Shown: piece by piece, positions 45,974 to 54,799 of the stretch
Layout of the letters: the number at the start of each line of letters is the position of its first letter
Numbering within the stretch: position 1 is the stretch's first letter
DNA from: Wenzhouxiangella sp. XN79A
Lineage (GTDB): Bacteria > Pseudomonadota > Gammaproteobacteria > Xanthomonadales > Wenzhouxiangellaceae
Reading direction: 5' to 3'
Assembly (NCBI RefSeq): GCF_012272825.1
Contig: NZ_JAAWWS010000162.1
Span: 1-64,000, forward strand
DNA length: 64,000 nucleotides
Position numbers and translations under genes: made by a program
Notes under the pieces: generated by a model
The model's database searches: none
Seen by the model: only the letters and a program-made list of their open reading frames with translations
What the model was told of the DNA's origin: nothing

Positions 45974-48438
45974 TGATGCTGCTGTTCCTGCTGGCGCTGC
46001 TCGCCGTGACCGTGGCCTGCAGTTTCCTGAAGACCTCACTGACGGTGGGGACTGCCGCGTTCGGCGCGACGCTGCTGGCCTTTACCCTGGCCGGTGAGCC
46101 CGGCTGGCTGTCGCTGACCCTGGTCTGGCTGCTGTTCGCCGCAGCCGCGACCCTGCTGAACTACCTTCCCTGGCGGCGTGCCTTCATCACCCAGCCGATC
46201 CTGAAGACCTTCCGCAAGATGGTCCCGCAGATTTCGGAGACCGAGCAGGTGGCGCTGGATGCCGGCACGGTCGGCTTCGAGGGCGAGTTGTTCACCGGCC
46301 GGCCCAACTGGCGCAAGCTGATCGACCAGCCGCTGCCCGAGCTCAGCATGGAAGAGCAGGCCTTCCTCGACGGGCCGGTCGAGGAACTGTGCGACATGAT
46401 CGACGAGTGGGAATTCACCCACTACCGCGCCGACCTGTCGCCGCAGGTCTGGGATCACCTGAAGAAGCACAAGTTCTTCGGCATGATCATCCCGAAGTCC
46501 TACGGTGGCCTGGAGTTTTCGGCGATCGCCCACCGGGCGGTGCTCGAGAAGGTCGGCGGTATGAGCGCCACCGCCGGTTCGGTGGTCGCCGTGCCCAATT
46601 CGCTGGGACCGGCCGAGCTGCTGCTGCACTACGGAACCGACGAGCAGAAGAACCACTACCTTCCGCGCCTGGCCGCTGGCGAGGACATTCCGTGCTTCGC
46701 GCTGACTTCGACGACGGCCGGCTCGGATGCGACCTCGATCGCCGATTACGGCGTGGTCTGCGAAGGCGAGTGGGAAGGCAGGAAGACGCTCGGCATCCGG
46801 CTGACCTTCGAAAAGCGCTACATCACGCTGGCGCCCGTCGCCACCGTGATCGGCCTGGCGTTCCGGCTGTACGACCCCGACGGCCTGCTCGGCGAGACCG
46901 AGGACATCGGCATCTCGGTGGCGCTGCTGCCGCGTTCGACGCCCGGCCTCGACGTCGGCCGCCGTCATTTCCCGCTGAACAACCCGTTCCCGAACGGCCC
47001 GGTGCGCGGCAAGGACGTGTTCGTGCCGCTGGACTTCCTGCTCGGCGGCACCGAGTACGCCGGTCAGGGCTGGAAGATGCTGGTCGAGTCGCTGTCGGTC
47101 GGCCGCGCGATTTCGCTGCCGTCATCGACCACCGGCGGTGCCAAGCTGGCCTGCCTGGCCACCGGCGCCTACGCCCGGATCCGCAAGCAGTTCAACCTGC
47201 CGATCGGCCGCTTCGAAGGCGTCGAGGAAGCGCTGGCCCGGATCGCCTCCTACACCTACGCGACCAGCGCGCTGTCGCGCCAGACCGCCTCGGCCGTCGA
47301 TGCCGGCGAGAAGCCGGCGGTTCCGGGTGCGATCGGCAAGTACCACGCCACCGAACTGTCGCGCGAAGTGCTCAAGGACGCCATGGACATCCACGGCGGC
47401 AAGGGCATCATCCTCGGGCCGCGCAACTACCTCGGCCGCGGCTGGCAGGGGGCGCCGATCTGGATCACCGTCGAGGGCGCCAATATCCTGACCCGGTCGA
47501 TGATGATCTTCGGCCAGGGCGCGATCCGCTGCCATCCGTACGTGCTCAAGGAACTCGAGGCGCTGTCCATCGAGGACGAGGACGAGCAGCTGAAGGAATT
47601 CGACCGGCTGCTGTTCAGCCACATCGGTCACAGCATGTCCTGTGCGTCGCGCTCGTTCGTGCTGGGCATGAGCCTGGCCCGCTTCGCCGCGGTGCCCGGT
47701 GATCGTCAGACCCGGAGGTACTACCGCAAGCTCAGCCGCTACGCGGCGTCGTTCGCGCTGATGGCCGATGTGGCCATGCTGACCTACGGCGGCAAGCTGA
47801 AGATGAAGGAGAAGATCTCCGGACGTCTCGGCGATGCCCTGAGCTGGCTCTACATCTCCGCGTCCATGCTGCGCCGCTTCGAGTACGAAGGCCGCCCGGC
47901 CGCTGACCAGCCGATCATGGCCTGGGCCTTCCACGACGCGATCTACCGCATCCAGGAGGCATTGAAGGGCGTGATCGACAATTATCCGATCGCCTTCGCC
48001 CGGCCGATCCTGCGCCGCATCGTGTTCCCGCTGGGCGCCAACGAGCGTCGGCCGAACGACCGCCTCGGCCACAAGGTCGCAGCGCTGATGCTGTCGCCCT
48101 CGGAAACCCGTGAGCGCCTGACCCGCGGCTGCTACACCAAGGACCGGGAGGGCTGGGTCATCGGCAACATGGAAGCGCTGCTGCCCGACGTCATTGCCGC
48201 CGAGCCGCTGGAACGGCGAATGCTGAAGGCCCTGCGGGCCGGGAAGATTTCCGGCTATACCTTCGAAGAACAGCTCGACTCCGCGGTCGAGGCCAAGATT
48301 CTGTCGGTCGACGAGAAGAAATTCCTCGAGGGCGTGCGCGAGCGCGTGCTCGAAATCGTCGCGGTCGACGACTTCGACATCCGCGAGCTGCAGGCCGGGC
48401 TGTCCGACAAGGGCGAGGCCATCCGCGACGCGGCGTAG
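45970..48438 (+). CDS. fadE: Acyl-CoA dehydrogenase FadE
   Basis: 822 residues, close to E. coli FadE. AGGAG precedes the ATGATGATG start, which overlaps the hydrolase stop. N-terminal membrane part (MMMLLFLLALLAVTVACSFL, then SLTLVWLLFAAAATLLNYL), acyl-CoA dehydrogenase core (IIPKSYGGLEFSAIAH, CFALTSTTAGSDATSIADYG, DAMDIHGGKGIILG) and the long FadE-specific C-terminal helical domain. Catalyses the FAD-dependent first step of fatty-acid beta-oxidation at the inner membrane. Confidence 0.96.
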   Translation: MMMLLFLLALLAVTVACSFLKTSLTVGTAAFGATLLAFTLAGEPGWLSLTLVWLLFAAAATLLNYLPWRRAFITQPILKTFRKMVPQISETEQVALDAGTVGFEGELFTGRPNWRKLIDQPLPELSMEEQAFLDGPVEELCDMIDEWEFTHYRADLSPQVWDHLKKHKFFGMIIPKSYGGLEFSAIAHRAVLEKVGGMSATAGSVVAVPNSLGPAELLLHYGTDEQKNHYLPRLAAGEDIPCFALTSTTAGSDATSIADYGVVCEGEWEGRKTLGIRLTFEKRYITLAPVATVIGLAFRLYDPDGLLGETEDIGISVALLPRSTPGLDVGRRHFPLNNPFPNGPVRGKDVFVPLDFLLGGTEYAGQGWKMLVESLSVGRAISLPSSTTGGAKLACLATGAYARIRKQFNLPIGRFEGVEEALARIASYTYATSALSRQTASAVDAGEKPAVPGAIGKYHATELSREVLKDAMDIHGGKGIILGPRNYLGRGWQGAPIWITVEGANILTRSMMIFGQGAIRCHPYVLKELEALSIEDEDEQLKEFDRLLFSHIGHSMSCASRSFVLGMSLARFAAVPGDRQTRRYYRKLSRYAASFALMADVAMLTYGGKLKMKEKISGRLGDALSWLYISASMLRRFEYEGRPAADQPIMAWAFHDAIYRIQEALKGVIDNYPIAFARPILRRIVFPLGANERRPNDRLGHKVAALMLSPSETRERLTRGCYTKDREGWVIGNMEALLPDVIAAEPLERRMLKALRAGKISGYTFEEQLDSAVEAKILSVDEKKFLEGVRERVLEIVAVDDFDIRELQAGLSDKGEAIRDAA

Positions 48439-48542
48439 AGGTCGGCGCACCAATCGAGTCGTGCGGCCGATTCTCCAGGGCGCCCGCGCAAAGGCGCGAA
48501 GAGAACAGGCGAGAACGCCGGGTAGAACCGGTTCGAGAACCG

Positions 48543-48577
48543 ACGCCCCCGGAGCGCTACCCGTGCTCCGGGGGCGT
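48543..48577 (+). terminator. Strong terminator hairpin downstream of fadE
   Basis: Perfect 13-bp stem (ACGCCCCCGGAGC with GCTCCGGGGGCGT) around a 9-nt loop, followed by TGTCGTTGG. It lies 105 bases after the fadE stop. Confidence 0.7.
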
Positions 48578-48599
48578 TGTCGTTGGAGCACGGTGCCTT

Positions 48600-48800
48600 C
48601 GCTCCCTTGGAGGGTGCGCGCAACGACGCAAAGGTGCGAAGAAAACAGCAGCCGATCGGGATGGCTCGTTGCTGGTTGCCGGTCGCGGAAAGTGGGCTGC
48701 GCAGACGGTGGGTCGGAGATAAGGCGGGTTGCGGAAACCCGAAACCGTAAACCGAGTTTCCATTTTCCCGTGTTCCCCTTCGCGCCTTCGCGCGCATCAT
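48600..48800. repeat. Dispersed imperfect palindromic repeat, copy A
   Basis: Left arm like GCGCAACGACGCAAAGGTGCG, right arm like CCCCTTCGCGCCTTCGCGCGC. Same sequence family as 52592-52745 and 55660-55855. Non-coding. Confidence 0.5.
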
Positions 48801-48850
48801 CCGGAAAGAACCGGCCCCAACGCCGACCGGAGCCCGGCCTTCACGTTCTG

Positions 48851-48856
48851 TATACT
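48851..48856 (+). promoter_or_regulatory. -10 element for the cobalamin-riboswitch transcript
   Basis: TATACT about 40 bases before the riboswitch aptamer; no clear -35. Confidence 0.5.
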
Positions 48857-48895
48857 TCGCTGCGTCCGGGGAGGATTCCGGGCAAGTCATCAAGG

Positions 48896-49104
48896 TTCCA
48901 GGTGTCCCGTCCGGCGTTTGCGCGTCCGGCGGGGTGAAACGGGAAGCCGGTGGAAATCCGGCGCTGCCCCCGCAACTGTGAACCGGCGCCGTGCATCCCC
49001 TGCGATGTGCGGGCGAACCGATCGGCAACCACTGGCGCGCTGCGCCGGGAAGGGATCGGCTCCGTGGGCCAGGGCCCCGCCGGAAGCCAGGAGACCGGCC
49101 TCGA
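48896..49104 (+). ncRNA. Cobalamin riboswitch
   Basis: The conserved core is readable: GGGTGAAACGGGAAGCCGG, GGAAATCCGGCGCTGCCCCC, GCAACTGTGAACCGG, and finally the B12-box-type segment GCCGGAAGCCAGGAGACCGG (49079-49098). It lies directly upstream of a BtuB-like receptor gene, the classical target, and should reduce its expression when cobalamin is plentiful. About 130 bases follow before the ATG, room for an expression platform. Confidence 0.95.
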
Positions 49105-49233
49105 ACCCATCGTCAACCCGCCGCGGAGGGTGGTCGGGATCGTGGATGCGTTCGGGGTTCCCGACGCGGATCCGTGGTCTCCATGCACCGATGCGGCGCC
49201 GAAGGCGCGGGCGTGCGCCGGGAGACCGTTTCC

Positions 49234-51060
49234 ATGCTGAAGTTCGAATGTTTCACGGGCCGTCGGGCCCTGTCCGTTGTTTCTGCCCTTTCCCTTTGCC
49301 TGCTGATGGCCTCCGGCTCCTCCGGCGCAGCGCCCGATGCCGGCGCGGTGGTCGAGATCGATCCGCTGGTCGTGACCGCGAACCGCACCGAGCAGCGTGA
49401 GGCCGACGTGCCGGCGCGCGTCAGCGTGATCACGCGCGAACGCATCGAGGCCTCGCAGGCCCCGGACCTGGCCGAGCTGCTGCGGCTGGAAGCCGGCATC
49501 GACGTGGCCCGGCCGGGTGGGCCGGGCGGTCAGACCAGCGTGTTCCTGCGCGGAACCAACTCCAACCACGTCCTGGTGCTGATCGACGGCGTTCGGGTCA
49601 GCGCCAGCGGCACCGGGGCCTTCACCTGGGAGATCCTCGATCCGGCGCTGATCGAGCGGATCGAGATCGTGCGCGGCCCGCGCGCGGCGCGCTGGGGGTC
49701 GGACGCGATCGGCGGCGTGATCCAGATCTTCACCCGGCGGGCCGAAGGCGCATCGGCGCGGGTTGCGTACGGATCCGATCGGGACCGCTCGGCCAGCGTC
49801 TCGGTGGGCGGGGGCAGCGAAGACCACGCCCTGGACCTGACCGCCGCCTGGCGCAAGGTCGACGGGTTCTCGGCGCAGAACGAGAGCGGATTTGCCTTCG
49901 ACCCCGATGACGACGGGTTCGAGAACCTCTCCGCTGCGATCGGCGGCCGCCACGCGGTCGGCGGTGGCCGGCTCGACTGGCGTGGCCGCTTCGCCCGCGG
50001 CGAAACCGAGTTCGACCAGGGCGTCAGCGAGTTCGACAACGGGTCGCTGCGGATCGACTTCTCGCGGCGGCACGGTGACTGGCGGCTGCGCCTCGGAGGC
50101 GGCCTGCTGTCGGATGAACTCGAGACCGAGACCGGCTTCGGCCGCAGCCGGGTCGAAACCCGGCGGCTGCAGCTCGACCTGCAGGCCGAGCGGACGCTTG
50201 GCGCGGCGACCTGGCTGATCGGCGCCGATGCCTGGCAGGAAGACGGCGAATCGGCCGATCAGTGGAACGAGGACCGATTCAATCTCGGCCTGTTCACCGG
50301 GCTGGAAGGCGCACGCGGCGCGCTGGACTGGGAAGCCGCCGTGCGGGCCGACCGCGACAGCGAATTCGGCACCGAACTGACCGGCAACGCGGCGGTCGGC
50401 TATCGATTCGGCGAGCGCTGGCGGGCCTTCGGATCGATCGGTCGTGCATTCCGGGCGCCGAACTTCAGCCAGCTGTATTCGCCGGGCTTCGGCGGCCTGT
50501 TCGCCGGCAACCCGGACCTCGATCCCGAGCGGTCCTGGTCAGTCGAAGCCGGCCTGGACTGGCGGCCCACCGAACGCCAGGCGTTGACGCTCAGCGTGTA
50601 TCGGAACCGCATCGATGATCTGATCGACTTCTCCGGCGTCGACTTCCAGGCCATCAACATCAACGAGGCGCGGATCCGCGGCGTCGAACTGACCCATCGA
50701 TACTCCGCCGAGCGCTGGTACAGCGAAGCCAGCGCCACCTGGCAGGATCCGCAGGACCTCGCCGCCGATCGCGACCTTTTGCGCCGTGCCGAGGCCCGCT
50801 ATGCCTGGTCCGGCGGCTGGCGGCTCGACGGCGGGCACCGCCTCGGCGCGGAACTGCTTCATGTCGGCACGCGCCTGGACGTCGGCGGCCTGTCGCTGGA
50901 TTCGTATACCCTCGTCAACCTGCGCGGCGCGATTGCGCTGGGCCGGGACTGGACTGCGGAGGTGCGCGTTGACAACCTCGCCGACGAGGACTACGAACCG
51001 CTGGCCGGCTTCAATGCGCCGGACCGACGGGTGTTCCTGGCGCTGGCCTGGCGCCGGTAG
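49234..51060 (+). CDS. btuB: TonB-dependent cobalamin receptor, BtuB-like
   Basis: 608 residues from the ATG at 49234 with GGGAG upstream. Signal peptide (ending SGSSGAAP), TonB-box-like DPLVVTANRTEQ, plug domain (LRLEAGIDVARPGGPGGQTS, HVLVLIDGVRVSASGTGAF, EIVRGPRAARWGSDAIGGVIQIFT), then the barrel ending in ...LALAWRR. Riboswitch control supports vitamin B12 or cobinamide uptake across the outer membrane. Confidence 0.93.
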   Translation: MLKFECFTGRRALSVVSALSLCLLMASGSSGAAPDAGAVVEIDPLVVTANRTEQREADVPARVSVITRERIEASQAPDLAELLRLEAGIDVARPGGPGGQTSVFLRGTNSNHVLVLIDGVRVSASGTGAFTWEILDPALIERIEIVRGPRAARWGSDAIGGVIQIFTRRAEGASARVAYGSDRDRSASVSVGGGSEDHALDLTAAWRKVDGFSAQNESGFAFDPDDDGFENLSAAIGGRHAVGGGRLDWRGRFARGETEFDQGVSEFDNGSLRIDFSRRHGDWRLRLGGGLLSDELETETGFGRSRVETRRLQLDLQAERTLGAATWLIGADAWQEDGESADQWNEDRFNLGLFTGLEGARGALDWEAAVRADRDSEFGTELTGNAAVGYRFGERWRAFGSIGRAFRAPNFSQLYSPGFGGLFAGNPDLDPERSWSVEAGLDWRPTERQALTLSVYRNRIDDLIDFSGVDFQAININEARIRGVELTHRYSAERWYSEASATWQDPQDLAADRDLLRRAEARYAWSGGWRLDGGHRLGAELLHVGTRLDVGGLSLDSYTLVNLRGAIALGRDWTAEVRVDNLADEDYEPLAGFNAPDRRVFLALAWRR

Positions 51061-52084
51061 GCGTTCGCTCGCGCCCTCGAGCCGAACACGCGGCGGCCCG
51101 GCCGCCGCAGTGATCCTGGCCTCGATTCTGCTGGCCGCTTGCATGCCGCCGGAAGGCGACCACGATGCGACCTTCTTCGTGTTCGGCACCGAGGTCGAAG
51201 TCCGCCTGCGCGGCGTCACCGAAGCCCACGCGGCGAACGCCTTCCGCTTGCTGGGACCGGAATTCCAGCGCATGCACCGCGAGTGGCATCCGTGGGAACC
51301 CGGCGCCTTGACCGAGTTGAACGCCGAACTGGCCCGTGGCGGTCGCCATCGCACCACGCCGGATCTGGCCGAACTGATCGAAGTCGGCACAAGGCTGGAA
51401 ACCGAATCGATGGGCCGGTTCAATCCGGCGATCGGGGCGCTGGTGGCGCTCTGGGGCTTCCACACCTCCGCCTACCCGATCACCGATCCGCCGCCGAGCG
51501 ATGCGGCGGTTGCCGAGCGCCTGGCCTGGCAGCCGTCGATGCGCTCGCTGGTCCTCGATGGGCGCACCGTTCGGGCGCGAGCTCGCGGTGTGCAGCTGGA
51601 TTTTTCCGGCCTCGCCAAGGGCCTGGCGGTGCGGCGCGCTTGCGAACTGCTCGCCGGGGTCGAAATCACCGACGCGCTGGTCAATGCCGGCGGTGACGTC
51701 GCGGTCTGCGGGCCGGGCGCTCGTGCGTGGCGCGTCGGCCTTCGCGACCCGGCCGGAGGCGTGTTGACCACGCTGGAGATCCGGGAACCGGTGGCCGTAT
51801 TCACCTCCGGCAACGACTACCGATTCGGAGAATTCGACGGCGAGCGCTACGCGCACATCCTGAGCCCGTTCACCGGTCGCCCGGTCGATGCGGTGATGCA
51901 GGCCACCGTGATCCACGCCGATCCGCTCCGCGCCGACGCCGGCGCGACGGCGCTGGTCGTGGCCGGACCCGACGCCTGGCGGATGGTGGCCGACGCCATG
52001 GGATTGGATCGCGCACTGGTCGTCGACGCCGACGGTCGGGTCGAAGCGACCGAAGGGCTGATCGGCCTCGCCGATTCTCCGTAG
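51014..52084 (+). CDS. apbE: FAD:protein FMN transferase, ApbE-like lipoprotein
   Basis: 356 residues if the ATG at 51014 is used, overlapping btuB by 47 bases; a GTG at 51110 would give an unusually short signal. The Arg-rich n-region leads to lipobox ILLAAC. ApbE motifs: FGTEVEVRL, WEPGALTELN, GRFNPAIGALVALWGF, DFSGLAKGLAV, NAGGDVAVCG, SGNDYRF, RYAHILSPFTGRPVD and DAGATALVVAG. It attaches FMN to Thr/Ser of periplasmic or membrane flavoproteins (Nqr/Rnf type). Position after btuB implies control by the cobalamin riboswitch, which is unexpected. Confidence 0.85.
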   Translation: MRRTDGCSWRWPGAGRRSLAPSSRTRGGPAAAVILASILLAACMPPEGDHDATFFVFGTEVEVRLRGVTEAHAANAFRLLGPEFQRMHREWHPWEPGALTELNAELARGGRHRTTPDLAELIEVGTRLETESMGRFNPAIGALVALWGFHTSAYPITDPPPSDAAVAERLAWQPSMRSLVLDGRTVRARARGVQLDFSGLAKGLAVRRACELLAGVEITDALVNAGGDVAVCGPGARAWRVGLRDPAGGVLTTLEIREPVAVFTSGNDYRFGEFDGERYAHILSPFTGRPVDAVMQATVIHADPLRADAGATALVVAGPDAWRMVADAMGLDRALVVDADGRVEATEGLIGLADSP

Positions 52085-52137
52085 AATGAAGCCGAACGTG
52101 CCGGCGGTCGGCGCGGGGATGAAGAGGGTTGTGGACC

Positions 52138-52572
52138 ATGAATATCCAGGAACTGCTGAAGATCGGCGCGCAGGCCTTTCAATCCGGCGTGGCCGACCAG
52201 ATCACCGGCTCGCTGTCGCTGGACACGATCATGGATGCGCTGGCCGGGCTCCTGCCGGGCAAGGGCAGGAACGTCGACCTGGCCTCGCTGGTCGGCAGGA
52301 TGCAGGGAGGGGGCCTGGCTGCAATGGCCGAGACCTGGCTCGGCGACGGCGGCAACGCCGGCATCGATGCCGGTCAGCTGGTCGAACTGTTCGGTCGTGA
52401 CTCCATCCGCAGCTTTGCCGGCAAGCTCGGGCTGGACGAGGGTACAGCGCTGTCGGGCTTGCAGGAGGCCGTGCCGACGATGGTCGACCGGGCATCCAGC
52501 GGCGGTTCGCTGGAGTCGATCGGCGGCCTGTCGGGCGCGATCGGTCTGGCAGGGAAATTGTTCGGGCGTTGA
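52138..52572 (+). CDS. YidB/DUF937-like protein
   Basis: 144 residues from the ATG at 52138 (a TTG three codons upstream is less likely). The C-terminal half (AMAETWLGDGGNAGIDAGQLVELFG, AGKLGLDEGTALSGLQEAVPTMVDRAS) follows the YidB/DUF937 pattern of a W.G.G.N segment and a short helical repeat. No signal peptide. Function unknown. 53 bases after the ApbE gene. Confidence 0.75.
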   Translation: MNIQELLKIGAQAFQSGVADQITGSLSLDTIMDALAGLLPGKGRNVDLASLVGRMQGGGLAAMAETWLGDGGNAGIDAGQLVELFGRDSIRSFAGKLGLDEGTALSGLQEAVPTMVDRASSGGSLESIGGLSGAIGLAGKLFGR

Positions 52573-52591
52573 ACGCTTCCTGAAGACGGGT

Positions 52592-52745
52592 CTCGCAGAG
52601 GCGCAGAGACGCGAACGGACAGGCAGAAATCCGGGTTCCGGATTCCGCCAGCGCAAACAACCGACACGACCAACTGACAACCAGGCAACGCTTGTTCGCG
52701 TTTCGCCGTTCTCTTGGCGTCTTCGCGCGCACTTTCTGCTTTGCG
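52592..52745. repeat. Dispersed imperfect palindromic repeat, copy B
   Basis: Left arm CGCAGAGGCGCAGAGACGCG; right arm contains GTTCGCGTTTCGCCGTTCTC and GGCGTCTTCGCGCG; between them AAATCCGGGTTCCGG. It shares both arms and the AAATCCGG core with copy C at 55660-55855. Sequences of the tctgcgtctttgcg type recur in many bacterial genomes. Confidence 0.6.
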
Positions 52746-52755
52746 GCCTTTCTCG

Positions 52756-53997
52756 TCAGGCGCCCCGTGCCCAGCGGGCGTTGACCGCCTCGAGACGGGC
52801 CTGCAGGGCGTCGGGCACGTCGCCGGCGTTCAGTTCGGCCAACCAGTCGGCGGCCAGCGCGCGCCCGGGGTGCTCGGGCCGATCGGCGAGCAGTTCGCAG
52901 GCCCGCAGTCTGACGCTCGTGGCTTTGGCCGAGTTGGCGAACACCGCCAGGAAATTCTCCGCGAAGCGCATCGCGAGATCGGGGTGGTCCTGGTCGGCAG
53001 CCGCCACGACGAGTGCGCGCATGACCTCGGCGTCCGACAGGCAGAAACCCGGGTCCAGGTCCAGCATCGCTGCACTACGATCCACGGCCTCGACCGGGTC
53101 CTCGAAGGCCAGCAGCAGCGCCTCGATATGCATTCGGCCGTGGGTCAGCCGCCGGTCGGGTGGTCCGTCGACGACCAGGTGGCGGGCCAGCTCGGCGTGC
53201 ATCGCGCGCGAACCGCCGCGGCTGCGGATTTCTTCCCACAGTGCGTCCGGGTCGCGGGTGAAGCGTTCGGGTTCCGGTTCGACCTCGGTGTCGGGATCGG
53301 TCAGGTTGAGGTCCTCACGGTGAACGGCCACGGCGCGCCCGGCCAGGTGGAACCAGCCAAGGACGCCGGCGCTCCAGACCGTGAACTGCGCGATCGGGCC
53401 GAGCCAGCCGTCGGGCTGGACGATGCGGCCGACGCCCGCGGTCAGTGCATAGATCGCTCCGATTCCCAGCAGTGCGCCGCACAGCAGGCCGTAGTCGCGC
53501 CGGCCCAGGCGGGCGGCCAGGCGAAGCCAGGACGGCGGCCAGAGGGCGGTCAGCAGGCTGCGGCCGAGGGTCAGGAGAATCGTCGCGGCGGGCAGGACCA
53601 GCAGCAGGGCGAGCGCGCCGAGGGCCGTGCCGAACGGTCCGGCCCAGAGCGTGAGCGCGACCAGCGCCAGTGTGCCGATCAGCCAGAGCGCCACGTGTCG
53701 CCAGGCCAGGCCGTCGCCGCCTTCGATCCGGCGCGGCAGGCCGGGGGTGTCGTCGGCCGCTTCCAGCAGGGTCTCCGAGGCGATCCGGTAGAGCATGAAC
53801 CAGGCGATGAAGCGCAGTACGAACGCGGCCAGACCGCCGAGCGGAATCGGTGCGCGCGCCAGCGCTTCGATGAACACGATGGCGAACCAGAAGCCGGCTA
53901 CCCAGCGAATGCCCTCGGGCGAGCCGAGGTAGTCGAAGGCATCGGCGAGGCGCAGCGGCTGCGCGCAGGAATCCCGTTCCAGGCCGGTGCGCGCCAC
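52756..53997 (-). CDS. Polytopic membrane protein with C-terminal helical domain
   Basis: 413 residues from a GTG. Five or six hydrophobic helices in residues about 28-225 (including WVAGFWFAIVFIEAL, LGALALLLVLPAATILLTL and LLCGALLGIGAIYALTAG), then a soluble, Ala-rich, TPR-like helical domain (about 250-413). Not a family I recognise. It starts four bases after the sufT stop, so co-transcription is likely. Confidence 0.7.
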   Translation of the reverse strand: MARTGLERDSCAQPLRLADAFDYLGSPEGIRWVAGFWFAIVFIEALARAPIPLGGLAAFVLRFIAWFMLYRIASETLLEAADDTPGLPRRIEGGDGLAWRHVALWLIGTLALVALTLWAGPFGTALGALALLLVLPAATILLTLGRSLLTALWPPSWLRLAARLGRRDYGLLCGALLGIGAIYALTAGVGRIVQPDGWLGPIAQFTVWSAGVLGWFHLAGRAVAVHREDLNLTDPDTEVEPEPERFTRDPDALWEEIRSRGGSRAMHAELARHLVVDGPPDRRLTHGRMHIEALLLAFEDPVEAVDRSAAMLDLDPGFCLSDAEVMRALVVAAADQDHPDLAMRFAENFLAVFANSAKATSVRLRACELLADRPEHPGRALAADWLAELNAGDVPDALQARLEAVNARWARGA

Positions 53998-54001
53998 CGG
54001 T

Positions 54002-54553
54002 TCAGAACATGCCGGTATCGAGGCGCGCGGATTCCGACATCATTTCCTGGTTCCACGGCGGGTCGAAGGTCAGCGCCACGTCCACGGATTCGACCGTCGG
54101 GATGATCATCAGCCGTGAGCGCACATCGTCGACCAGGAAGTCGCCCATGCCGCAGCCGGGCGCGGTCAGCGTCATCGCGATCCGGATGTCGCGGTTGCCT
54201 TCATCGTTGCGCTGGATGTCGACCTCGTAGACCAGGCCGAGATCGACGATGTTGATCGGGATCTCGGGGTCGTAGCAGGTCTTGAGCTGGTGGACCACCA
54301 GCGCCTCGAAGTCCTCGTCCGACGCGTTCTCCGGCAGCTCGGGCCGCGCCGGCGGCTCGCGGCCGATCGCGTCGGCATCATCGCCGCCGAGCCGGAACAG
54401 GCGGCCGTCGACGTAGATCGTGAAGCTGCCGCCCAGCGACTGGGTCAGGTACCCGGTTGTCCCGGCCGGCAGCTCGAGCACCTGGCCATCGGGAATCAGC
54501 ACGACCTCGGCGTCGCGCTCGAACTTCACCGGCGTGTAGGACTGGGAAAACAT
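54002..54553 (-). CDS. sufT: Fe-S cluster assembly factor SufT (DUF59/MIP18)
   Basis: 183 residues from the ATG at 54553; the longer open frame is not protein-like. The N-terminal SufT-specific region (GTTGYLTQSLGGSFTIYVDGRLFRL) is followed by the DUF59 core: YDPEIPINIVDLGLVYEV and TLTAPGCGMGDFLVDDVRSR with the conserved Cys, ending LTFDPPWNQEMMS. It supports Fe-S cluster maturation; no suf operon is present here. Confidence 0.93.
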   Translation of the reverse strand: MFSQSYTPVKFERDAEVVLIPDGQVLELPAGTTGYLTQSLGGSFTIYVDGRLFRLGGDDADAIGREPPARPELPENASDEDFEALVVHQLKTCYDPEIPINIVDLGLVYEVDIQRNDEGNRDIRIAMTLTAPGCGMGDFLVDDVRSRLMIIPTVESVDVALTFDPPWNQEMMSESARLDTGMF

Positions 54554-54587
54554 CGTCGTCGGGCAGGGCGTTGAATTCAGGACCGAT

Positions 54588-54593
54588 ATTGTA
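54588..54593 (-). promoter_or_regulatory. -10 element of sufT
   Basis: On the minus strand TACAAT, about 35 bases before the sufT ATG. Confidence 0.45.
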
Positions 54594-54680
54594 CGCTTTC
54601 GGCGGCCGATTTTGCGTGGCCGAGGGGTGTGCCCTCTTTCTGGGTCGTGCTCGCTGCCTTGGAGGATGGACGCGAAGGCC

Positions 54681-54725
54681 GCAACGATCGCGAAGAGCAC
54701 GTCCTCGACCGTCGATGCCCAGCGC
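54681..54725 (+). repeat. 45-bp copy of the 3' end of the M1 peptidase gene
   Basis: gcaacgatcgcgaagagcac... through accgtcgatgcccagcg matches 55994-56037 with few changes and one indel. The second site contains the real stop and last codons (LGIDG) of the M1 peptidase. The two copies flank the Sel1 gene. Confidence 0.65.
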
Positions 54726-54799
54726 TCGCTGGGTGGCCGGTGCGAGCGCGGGTGCCGGGGTGGGTAGACTGGGGCGAGGTGGGCCGATGGAGGATCGTG

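Larger units (their letters stand above)
48439..48842. other. Intergenic with terminator and dispersed-repeat sequence
   Basis: No gene supported. Holds the fadE terminator (48543-48577) and two stretches of the GCGCGAAGG-type dispersed repeat (about 48476-48515 and 48600-48800). Confidence 0.6.
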
